A DNA stretch of 64,000 nt, from the NCBI RefSeq assembly GCF_030372765.1, contig NZ_JAUCMW010000003.1, positions 124,001 to 188,000 of the forward strand. Direction: 5' to 3'. The notes under the pieces were generated by a model that worked only from the letters and a program-made list of their open reading frames with translations, was not told the origin of the DNA and did no database searches. Position 1 is the first letter of the stretch. The number at the start of each line of letters is the position of its first letter. The position numbers were made by a program, and so were the translations under genes. This DNA comes from Labilibaculum sp. K2S (GTDB taxonomy: Bacteria > Bacteroidota > Bacteroidia > Bacteroidales > Marinifilaceae). Positions 37,262-44,057 of the stretch are shown one piece after another.

Positions 37262-37590
37262 TAAATAAAGAAAAAAATAAGTAATAGAGTTCTGGTATTC
37301 TGCACTTGTATGCGAATATAATCAAAATAAACTTGTCTGTTTTATTCTAAACCTGCAAGAATTTAGAACAATTGTATTGACATAAAATGCCTGCGGATTT
37401 ATGATCGTGTTGAAGTGATAAAATTGTAATTTGTCATGATCTGTTTTGTCTTTATTGAGTTATTTAGATTTAATATGTATTTTCTTTTTTTGTATCTATT
37501 CCGTTATATATCATTTATTAATCCTGCTCAAATACTTATCTTAGCGCAATCGGAATAGAATAAATGATAAACATAAGTTAGTACTGCGAT
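37262..37590. other. Spacer between divergent usp-like gene and hydrogenase-linked operon
   Basis: 329 AT-rich bases. No reading frame, RNA or strong hairpin was found. It must hold the promoters of both neighbours, but no full TTTG / TAnnTTTG pair is seen upstream of 37591, so the operon may use another sigma factor or an activator. Confidence 0.4.
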
Positions 37591-37938
37591 ATGGTGAAAG
37601 TGGCTGATCTAGTTGATAAACTTAATGCAAGTGTTATTTGTGGAAAAGATGATCTGAATCAGGGTATAAATTTTGGTTTTGCATCGGACTTGATGAGTGA
37701 TGTACTAACATTAGATACAGATAACCTATTGTTAATTACTGGGTTAAATAATCTTCAGACAATTAGAACATCTGAAATGTCAGACATCTCTTTCATTTTA
37801 TTTGTGCGGGATAAGAAGGTGTCACAGGAGATGAAAGACTTGGCTTGTGAGAATAATATTACATTAATTGAATGTGGTTATTCAATGTTTAAAGCATGTT
37901 CTATATTGTGTGAAATGGGGTTAGAACCAGTATATTAA
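37591..37938 (+). CDS. DRTGG-domain protein (first copy)
   Basis: 115 residues; the DRTGG-like fold is recognised from MVKVADLVDKLNASVICGKDDLNQGINFGFASDLMSDVL and LLLITGLNNLQTIRTSEMSDISFILFVRDKKV. The fold is found in phosphotransacetylase N-termini and next to CBS domains, and may bind a nucleotide or metabolite. It leads a unit whose last genes encode the [FeFe] hydrogenase. A paralogue lies at 39735. Only 4 bases separate it from the next gene. Function unknown; a sensory role is inferred. Confidence 0.75.
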   Translation: MVKVADLVDKLNASVICGKDDLNQGINFGFASDLMSDVLTLDTDNLLLITGLNNLQTIRTSEMSDISFILFVRDKKVSQEMKDLACENNITLIECGYSMFKACSILCEMGLEPVY

Positions 37939-37942
37939 AGGG

Positions 37943-38356
37943 ATGAAGTTTACATTTTTTATTGAAGGGGAGAATTTTTCAAAAGCAGGAACGGCCTCTA
38001 GTGAAGTTAAAAAAATATTGAAGCAGTTGAATGTTGACCCGAAAATCATAAAGCGGACTGTTGTGTCATTGTATGAGGCTGAAGTGAACGTGGTCGCACA
38101 CGCTTTTGAAGGGAATATGAATGTTGAAATTTTTCCGGATAAGATAGTAGTCAGGATCGAAGATAAAGGACCTGGAATTCCTGATATCGATAAGGCAATG
38201 GAAAAAGGCTTTTCTACAGCAACACCTAAAGTTCGGGAAATGGGTTTTGGAGCTGGAATGGGATTGCCGAATATAAAGAAGAATTCAGATGAGATGAATA
38301 TTAGTAGTAAAGTTAATGTTGGAACAAAATTAGAAATCGTTAACTATCTGAAATAA
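37943..38356 (+). CDS. RsbW-like anti-sigma / serine kinase-type ATPase
   Basis: 137 residues, a stand-alone GHKL ATP-binding domain: N-box SLYEAEVNVVAHA, G1 box IEDKGPGIPDI, and G2 region GFGAGMGLPNIKKNSDEM followed by VGTKLEIV. This is the architecture of RsbW/SpoIIAB anti-sigma kinases. No anti-anti-sigma (STAS) partner is encoded nearby. It lies between a DRTGG gene and a hydrogenase-like Fe-S gene, with 7-base gaps. In Clostridia and Thermotogae similar genes accompany hydrogenases; the target is unknown. Confidence 0.85.
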   Translation: MKFTFFIEGENFSKAGTASSEVKKILKQLNVDPKIIKRTVVSLYEAEVNVVAHAFEGNMNVEIFPDKIVVRIEDKGPGIPDIDKAMEKGFSTATPKVREMGFGAGMGLPNIKKNSDEMNISSKVNVGTKLEIVNYLK

Positions 38357-38363
38357 AAAGAAG

Positions 38364-39731
38364 ATGGAGAAGGCTCATTTTTATCATGCTCTTAAAGTGG
38401 TTGAGGAGGTTTGCATTGGTTGCACACATTGTATGAACGTGTGTCCAACTTCGGCAATTCGTGTGAAAAATGGAATTGCTGATATTAATAAAAATGCTTG
38501 TGTTGATTGTGGCGAGTGTTTAAATTCATGTCCGGTTAATGCGATTATTGTTGAGCAGGATGACTTTTCTCAAATTTTCCATTATAAGCAACGGGTTGCT
38601 CTTCTTCCAACCGTTCTTTTAGGGCAATTCCCGGATGATATATCCGAAAAACAAATCTATTCTGTTATCCTTGAGTTAGGTTTTACTCATGTATATGAAG
38701 TGGACGAAACTGCTGATATTCTTACGGAAGTTACTAAAACTTACATGCAGAAGCATCATCAGGAACGTCCGTTTATTTCCAGCTTTTGTCCTGCAATCGT
38801 TCGCTTAATTCAGGTTAAGTTTCCTGCCTTGGTTGAGCATATTATTCACTTAAAGCCGGTTATTGATATTTCAGCTATATTTTATCGTGAAAAACTAAAA
38901 AATGAAGGGTTTAGTGATGATGAAGTCGGGATTTTCTACGTGACTCCATGTGCAGCAAAAATTGCTGCAGTGAAAAGTCCCGTTGGTGAAGATAAATCTT
39001 TTATTGATGGTGTTATCAACATGGATTTCATATACAATAAAGTATTGCTAAGTATTAAGCAGAACAAATCGAAAGAGCTAAAATATGAATTGAACAAACA
39101 CATATCCAGAAGAAGCATTGGCTGGACATTAACCAATGGAGAAGCATCACAATATTCTGGCAGATGCTTGGCTATAGATGAAATTCATAATGTGATTGAG
39201 GTGTTGGAGAAGCTGGAAAATGAGGAGATTACTGATGTTGATTTTATAGAACTACGGGCTTGCGACCATTCTTGTGCAGGTGGTGTTTTAACTACAGAAA
39301 ATAGATTTTTAGCCATAGAGAGATTACGGAAAAGAGCAGATTGGTATCATCGAAATAAACCGATTATACTTGAGAAGAAGGAAATTGAAGAGTATAGACC
39401 ATATTTGTTGGAGAACATTTCCATTAAGAGTATTGAACCCCGCTCAATCTTAAGTTTGGATACTGACATGATGGAGGCGATGAAAAAGATGGAGAAAATC
39501 AATCGCATTCTAAAAGTTTTACCAAGTATCGATTGTGGCGCTTGCGGTGCTCCGCGTTGTCAGGCTTTAGCAGAGGATGTGGTACAAGGAAAAGCCAAGA
39601 TGACACAATGTGTTTTTTTACAGAAGATGCTGACAAAAGAAGGTTTGATTACTCCTCAGGAGTCTTTTGATATATCTGAAAATACCTGGGGGGTAAAAAG
39701 ATTCGAAAAGAAAAATATAAACGATCATTAG
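38364..39731 (+). CDS. [FeFe] hydrogenase-like Fe-S protein, probably sensory
   Basis: 455 residues. N-terminal two [4Fe-4S] clusters (CIGCTHCMNVCP, CVDCGECLNSCP; residues 17-56), a hydrogenase large-subunit-like domain (about 75-310) and a C-terminal FeS domain (DCGACGAPRCQALAEDV, later CVFLQ). The H-cluster ligand cysteines are kept (Cys142, 196, 300, 304), but the proton-shuttle cysteine of TSCCP is Phe141 (SSFCPA), the L2 motif is TPCAAK and the L3 is RACDHSCAGG. That points to a sensing or redox role over H2 turnover. It sits among regulatory-type genes upstream of the true hydrogenase. Confidence 0.85.
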   Translation: MEKAHFYHALKVVEEVCIGCTHCMNVCPTSAIRVKNGIADINKNACVDCGECLNSCPVNAIIVEQDDFSQIFHYKQRVALLPTVLLGQFPDDISEKQIYSVILELGFTHVYEVDETADILTEVTKTYMQKHHQERPFISSFCPAIVRLIQVKFPALVEHIIHLKPVIDISAIFYREKLKNEGFSDDEVGIFYVTPCAAKIAAVKSPVGEDKSFIDGVINMDFIYNKVLLSIKQNKSKELKYELNKHISRRSIGWTLTNGEASQYSGRCLAIDEIHNVIEVLEKLENEEITDVDFIELRACDHSCAGGVLTTENRFLAIERLRKRADWYHRNKPIILEKKEIEEYRPYLLENISIKSIEPRSILSLDTDMMEAMKKMEKINRILKVLPSIDCGACGAPRCQALAEDVVQGKAKMTQCVFLQKMLTKEGLITPQESFDISENTWGVKRFEKKNINDH

Positions 39732-39734
39732 ATA

Positions 39735-40070
39735 ATGAAAGTACAAGACATAGTTGATAAGTTGGGATTAAAAGTGTGCAGTGGAGCCACTGGATTAAAT
39801 CGCAAAATTGAAGGAGGATATACTTCTGATCTTTTAAGTGATGTGATGGGAAACGCAGATGAGAATCAGGTTTGGGTTACTTTGCAAACTCATAAAAACA
39901 TCATGGCAATTGCATCTTTAAAGGAGTTGGCGGCAATAATTCTTGTGAAAGGATACGAACCGGAAGCTGATGCCACTGAGCAAAGTAATTTAGAGGGAAT
40001 CCCTATTCTGTCCTCAGAGGAGGAGACTTTTGAATTAACAGGAAAATTGTTCGAGTTATTGAAGAAGTAA
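39735..40070 (+). CDS. DRTGG-domain protein (second copy)
   Basis: 111 residues, MKVQDIVDKLGLKVCSGATGLNRKIEGGYTSDLLSDVMGNADENQVWVTLQTHKNIMAIA. It aligns by eye with the protein at 37591 (VDKL-L-V--G---LN--I--G--SDL-SDV) and is nearer to the usual form. Three bases after the Fe-S protein and 10 before the PHP gene, so cotranscribed. The pair flanking the hydrogenase-like protein suggests they work with it. Confidence 0.82.
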   Translation: MKVQDIVDKLGLKVCSGATGLNRKIEGGYTSDLLSDVMGNADENQVWVTLQTHKNIMAIASLKELAAIILVKGYEPEADATEQSNLEGIPILSSEEETFELTGKLFELLKK

Positions 40071-40080
40071 ACGAATTGAA

Positions 40081-40827
40081 ATGAAAGTTTTTCGAGCTGA
40101 TTTGCATACTCATACTGTCCTGTCTCCATGTGGAGATTTGGAAATGAGTCCTGTGAATATCGTTCGGATTGCAAAAGAGCGTGGCGTTGACATTTTGGGA
40201 ATAACAGATCATAATTCAACCTTGCATGCTCCATTAATCAGGCAGTTGGCAGAAAAAGAAGGAATTATGGTGATGATGGGAGCAGAGGTTACCTCCAAAG
40301 AAGAAGTTCATTGTTTGTGCTTTTTTGAAACTGAACACTTGCTTTCTGATTTTCAAATTTACCTCGATCAACATTTGCCTAATATTCCAAATGATACAAA
40401 ATACTTTGGATATCAGGTTGTGGTGAATGAAGAGGAGGAGATTGTGCAGGAAATAGATAATTTGTTGATATCAGGCTTGAATCAAGGAATCAATGAGGTT
40501 GAACAGAAAGTTCATAAACTTCAAGGTTTGTTTATTCCAGCACATATTAATAAGACACAAAATAGTATTATTAGTCAACTGGGTTTTTTACCGCCAGATT
40601 TAAAAGTGGATGCTTTGGAAATTTCAATGCATACCACGAAAGATGAGTTTTTAAGTAAGAATAAGTATCTGAAAGGCTATACTTTTATCCAAAGTTCGGA
40701 TGCACATTATGTCGATAATATAGGTAATGTATGCAGCAGGTTAACAATGAAAGAAGCCAGTTTTTCTGAGATCAGAATGGCTTTAAAAGGAGAAGATGGA
40801 AGAAGTGTTGAGTTGGAAAAAAGGTAA
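40081..40827 (+). CDS. PHP-domain metal-dependent phosphoesterase
   Basis: 248 residues. PHP motifs: FRADLHTHTVLSPCGDLEM (HxH), GVDILGITDHNSTLHAP (DH), MMGAEVTSKEEVHCLCFF (E...H), FIPAHINKTQ, and IQSSDAHYVDNIG. These bind two or three metals; family members hydrolyse phosphomonoesters or phosphodiesters such as nucleotide 3'-phosphates. The natural substrate here is unknown. PHP genes with DRTGG and GHKL genes are known beside [FeFe] hydrogenases in Clostridia and Thermotogae. Confidence 0.88.
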   Translation: MKVFRADLHTHTVLSPCGDLEMSPVNIVRIAKERGVDILGITDHNSTLHAPLIRQLAEKEGIMVMMGAEVTSKEEVHCLCFFETEHLLSDFQIYLDQHLPNIPNDTKYFGYQVVVNEEEEIVQEIDNLLISGLNQGINEVEQKVHKLQGLFIPAHINKTQNSIISQLGFLPPDLKVDALEISMHTTKDEFLSKNKYLKGYTFIQSSDAHYVDNIGNVCSRLTMKEASFSEIRMALKGEDGRSVELEKR

Positions 40828-40852
40828 AAGGTAAAAGAGGAAGGTTTGATGG

Positions 40853-41230
40853 ATGAGAAATTTTAGATCTTTAGTTGTATGGCAGAAAGGTATGTCGATT
40901 GTAACGAAGACATATGATTTAACTGCAATGTTTCCCAATGAGGAAAAATACGGTCTGAAGAGTCAGATGTGTAGAGCCGCAGTTTCGGTTCCTTCAAATA
41001 TAGCGGAGGGGTGTAGCAGAGGAAGTGATAAAGATTTTGTCAGATTTTTAGAAATAGCATTGGGATCATTATTCGAATTGGAGACACAATTATTATTAGT
41101 TCAAGAATTGAACTACTCGAATCAGGAGAGTGTTAAGTTATTATTATCTATTGTTTTGGAAGAAGAAAAAATGATTAGTGGGTTTGTTAATATGCTTAAA
41201 TCTGAAATTTATAAAGTGAAATGCAAATAA
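40853..41230 (+). CDS. Four-helix-bundle protein, 23S rRNA intervening-sequence type
   Basis: 125 residues with the S23/IVS signatures FRSLVVWQKGMSIVTKTYDLTAMFPNEEKYGLKSQMCRAAVSVPSNIAEGCSRGSDKDFVRFLEIALGSLFELETQLLL. The family forms pentameric four-helix bundles; Avd of diversity-generating retroelements is a relative. Function of the lone genes is unknown. It breaks the hydrogenase-linked operon between PHP and GHKL genes, with low-complexity AAAGGTAAAAGGTAAAAGAGG-like DNA just before it, so it is likely a later insertion. Confidence 0.9.
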   Translation: MRNFRSLVVWQKGMSIVTKTYDLTAMFPNEEKYGLKSQMCRAAVSVPSNIAEGCSRGSDKDFVRFLEIALGSLFELETQLLLVQELNYSNQESVKLLLSIVLEEEKMISGFVNMLKSEIYKVKCK

Positions 41231-41271
41231 TGCTTTTAGCTAATACCTTTAAGCTTTAACCTAAAGCGAAT

Positions 41272-41811
41272 ATGAAAGACCTGTCTTTACATATAATGGA
41301 TATTATCCAAAATTCAGTGAGAGCTGAAGCTTCTAATGTTGAATTGGAAATAAGGGAGGATTTGGAAAAAGATATCTATTCAATTTCTATTAAAGATGAT
41401 GGATGTGGAATGTCGGAAGAAGTTCTGAGCAGAGTATTGGATCCTTTTTTCACCACGAGAACCACACGTAAAGTTGGACTGGGTTTATCGCTGTTAAAGC
41501 AAAGTGCAGAGCAGACAGGAGGTAAATTGGAAATTTATTCTAAAGAGGGAGTGGGAACAGAACTTCAGGTTTTGTTTTCTCATAAAAATATAGACAGACC
41601 GGTAATTGGAGATATTGCCGGGGTTATGGTGTTGTTGGTGAGTGCAAATCCAAATATGGATTTTGTATATAAGCACCATACAGCGAAGGGGGAGTATATT
41701 TTTGATACAAAAGAAATAAAAGAAGTGCTGGAAGATGTTTCGGTAACAGATCCAAATATTATGCAGTATTTGAAGGAATTAATAAACGAGAACCTAAACA
41801 CAATAATATAA
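41272..41811 (+). CDS. Stand-alone GHKL (histidine-kinase type) ATPase
   Basis: 179 residues: N-box SLHIMDIIQNSVRAEASN, G1 IKDDGCGMSEEVLSRVLDPFFTTR, G2 KVGLGLSLLKQSAEQTGGKLEIYSKEGVGTELQVLF, then a 55-residue C-terminal tail. There is no phospho-acceptor histidine, sensor or membrane segment, so it is not a complete kinase. It lies 26 bases before hndB. Similar 'ATP-binding' genes occur next to HndA/HydC-type genes in other anaerobes. Role unknown, presumed regulatory. Confidence 0.85.
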   Translation: MKDLSLHIMDIIQNSVRAEASNVELEIREDLEKDIYSISIKDDGCGMSEEVLSRVLDPFFTTRTTRKVGLGLSLLKQSAEQTGGKLEIYSKEGVGTELQVLFSHKNIDRPVIGDIAGVMVLLVSANPNMDFVYKHHTAKGEYIFDTKEIKEVLEDVSVTDPNIMQYLKELINENLNTII

Positions 41812-41837
41812 ATTTTAACCTTTAATAATTTGAGATT

Positions 41838-42230
41838 ATGGCAAAAGTTAAATCCCTTGCAGATCTGAAGAGAATGAAAGAAGAGCTTCAGTCGAAGATG
41901 GATCTTAGGGAGAAAAGCAACGATCCGGAAGGCCTTGTGCAGATTAAAGTTGCAATGGCTACATGCGGAATTGCCTCAGGAGCTAAAGAGGTAATGGAAT
42001 TCCTTATTGAAGAAACAGCAAAAAGAGGAATTCGAACTGTAGTTACCCAAACCGGATGTATGGGATATTGTTATGCAGAACCTACAATTGAGGTTCAAAT
42101 TCCAGGGAAAGAACCCATCGTTTTTGGCGATGTAGATATTAAAAAAGCTGACCAAATTGTTGAAAAATACATTAAAAATGGTGAATTGGTCGACGGAATA
42201 ATACCTGTAAACTACAAAACTCTAGACTAA
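41838..42230 (+). CDS. hndB: Hydrogenase subunit HndB-like, thioredoxin-fold [2Fe-2S] protein
   Basis: 130 residues. Thioredoxin-like [2Fe-2S] ferredoxin fold: VQIKVAMATCGIASGAKEVMEFL and TVVTQTGCMGYCYAEPTIEVQIPGKEPIVFGDV; the N-terminal 40 residues form a charged helix. In Hnd-type NADP-reducing hydrogenases this small subunit carries a [2Fe-2S] cluster beside HndA, C and D. Not all four canonical cysteines are seen (Cys near 34 and CMGYC), so the cluster is family-based inference. 20 bases before hndC. Confidence 0.88.
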   Translation: MAKVKSLADLKRMKEELQSKMDLREKSNDPEGLVQIKVAMATCGIASGAKEVMEFLIEETAKRGIRTVVTQTGCMGYCYAEPTIEVQIPGKEPIVFGDVDIKKADQIVEKYIKNGELVDGIIPVNYKTLD

Positions 42231-42250
42231 ATCTAAACGAAACAACAATT

Positions 42251-44044
42251 ATGGAAAAGTATAAAATGCATATTCTTATTTGTGGAGGTACCGGTTGCCG
42301 GGCTTCTGCCAGTGAGGCTATTCAAAGTAATTTGCAGGAAGCAATTAAAGCCAAAGGACTTGAAGATGAAGTACAGGTTGTAATGACCGGTTGCTTCGGA
42401 TTTTGTGAAAAAGGTCCTATTGTTAAAATTCTTCCGGATAATACTTTCTATGTGGAAGTGAAACCTGAAGATGCAGAAGAATTAATCGAAGAGCATATTA
42501 TTAAAGGTCGTAAAGTAATGAGATTGCTTTATGTGGATCCTGAAAATAAAGAAATGATTAGTGATTCGAAACATATGGGATTTTATAAAAAGCAAATTCG
42601 AATTGCGCTTCGAAATTGCGGTTTTATTAATCCTGAAAATGTAGATGAATACATTGCAAGAGATGGTTATGCAGCCTTGGGTAAGTGTTTGGCTGAAATG
42701 ACTCCGCAGACGGTAATTGACGAAATTAAGGAATCTGGATTACGCGGACGAGGAGGAGGAGGATTTCCAACTGGTTTAAAATGGGAATTTGCAGCAAAAA
42801 ATGAAGCCGATCAAAAATATGTGGTTTGTAATGCTGATGAGGGAGATCCCGGAGCATTTATGGATCGTTCTATTCTGGAAGGTGATCCACACTCGGTTTT
42901 AGAGGCTATGGCTATTTGCGGATACACCATGGGAGCTGATAAAGGTGTGATTTATATTCGTGCTGAGTATCCTTTGGCGATTACCCGATTAAAAGTTGCG
43001 ATTAAGCAAGCTCGTGAATACGGTTTGTTGGGCAACGATATTTTAGGTTCCGGATTTAATTTCGATGTTGAAATGCGTTACGGAGCCGGAGCATTTGTTT
43101 GTGGTGAAGAAACGGCTCTGATTCACTCCATGGAAGGTCTTCGTGGAGAACCTACAGTTAAGCCTCCGTTTCCTGCCGAATCGGGATACAACGGAAAGCC
43201 AACGAACGTAAATAATGTTGAAACATTTGCAAATATTCCTGTTATCATTAACAAAGGAGCAAGTTGGTTCAATAAAATTGGAAGTGAAAAATCAAAAGGT
43301 ACCAAAGTATTTGCATTGGCCGGAAAAATCAACAATGTTGGTTTAATTGAAGTGCCAATGGGAACTACTCTTCGTGAAGTAATTTACGAAATTGGCGGTG
43401 GTATTAAAGATGGTAAAAAATTCAAAGCTGTTCAGACCGGTGGTCCGTCAGGAGGATGTTTAACAGAAAAGCATTTAGATACTCCTATCGATTTTGATAA
43501 TTTGATTGCTGCAGGTTCCATGATGGGATCGGGTGGTATGATTGTTATGGATGAGGATGACTGTATGGTGTCAATGGCTAAATTTTATTTAGAATTTACT
43601 GTTGAAGAATCCTGCGGTAAATGTACACCTTGTCGCATTGGTAACAAGCGTCTTCACGAAATACTCCATAAAATTACTTTGGGCAACGGAACAAAAGAAG
43701 ATCTGGATTTATTAAGAAATTTGAGTACTGTAATTAAAGATACCTCTCTTTGCGGATTGGGGCAAACATCTCCGAATCCTGTTCTTTCGACACTAGAGAA
43801 TTTCTACGATGAGTATATTGCTCATGTAGAAGATCATAAATGTGCTGCGGGGCAGTGTAAAGCTTTAATGCAGTATGTCATTGATCCTGAATTGTGTGTT
43901 GGTTGTACTCTATGCTCACGTAATTGTCCTGTTGATTGTATTTCAGGAGAACGTAAGGAAGCTCATATCATTGATGCATCGAAATGTATTAAGTGTGGTG
44001 CGTGTATGGAGAAGTGTAAGTTTAATGCAATAAGCATACAGTAA
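42251..44044 (+). CDS. hndC: Hydrogenase subunit HndC-like, NADH-binding flavoprotein (NuoF type)
   Basis: 597 residues in three parts: an N-terminal thioredoxin-fold [2Fe-2S] domain (CGGTGCRAS, TGCFGFCEKGP); the NuoF core with NADH and FMN sites (GLRGRGGGGFPTGLKWEFA, CNADEGDPGAFMDRSILEGDPHS, and EESCGKCTPCRIG for a [4Fe-4S]); and a C-terminal two-[4Fe-4S] ferredoxin domain (CVGCTLCSRNCP, CIKCGACMEKCK). It is the NAD(P)H-reacting subunit and site of flavin-based bifurcation in HydABC-type complexes. Length and domains are typical. Confidence 0.95.
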   Translation: MEKYKMHILICGGTGCRASASEAIQSNLQEAIKAKGLEDEVQVVMTGCFGFCEKGPIVKILPDNTFYVEVKPEDAEELIEEHIIKGRKVMRLLYVDPENKEMISDSKHMGFYKKQIRIALRNCGFINPENVDEYIARDGYAALGKCLAEMTPQTVIDEIKESGLRGRGGGGFPTGLKWEFAAKNEADQKYVVCNADEGDPGAFMDRSILEGDPHSVLEAMAICGYTMGADKGVIYIRAEYPLAITRLKVAIKQAREYGLLGNDILGSGFNFDVEMRYGAGAFVCGEETALIHSMEGLRGEPTVKPPFPAESGYNGKPTNVNNVETFANIPVIINKGASWFNKIGSEKSKGTKVFALAGKINNVGLIEVPMGTTLREVIYEIGGGIKDGKKFKAVQTGGPSGGCLTEKHLDTPIDFDNLIAAGSMMGSGGMIVMDEDDCMVSMAKFYLEFTVEESCGKCTPCRIGNKRLHEILHKITLGNGTKEDLDLLRNLSTVIKDTSLCGLGQTSPNPVLSTLENFYDEYIAHVEDHKCAAGQCKALMQYVIDPELCVGCTLCSRNCPVDCISGERKEAHIIDASKCIKCGACMEKCKFNAISIQ

Positions 44045-44049
44045 GGAGG
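44043..44049 (+). promoter_or_regulatory. Very strong Shine-Dalgarno site of hndD
   Basis: AAGGAGG lies 8 bases before the hndD ATG, overlapping nothing but the end of hndC. It is nearly complementary to the 16S rRNA 3' end and contrasts with the SD-less genes around it. Confidence 0.75.
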
Positions 44050-44057
44050 ATCTTAAT

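Noticed and set aside
37262..37590. Possible CRISPR or phage signals in spacers
   Set aside because: No regularly spaced direct repeats with unique spacers and no integrase, terminase or cas gene anywhere in the window.
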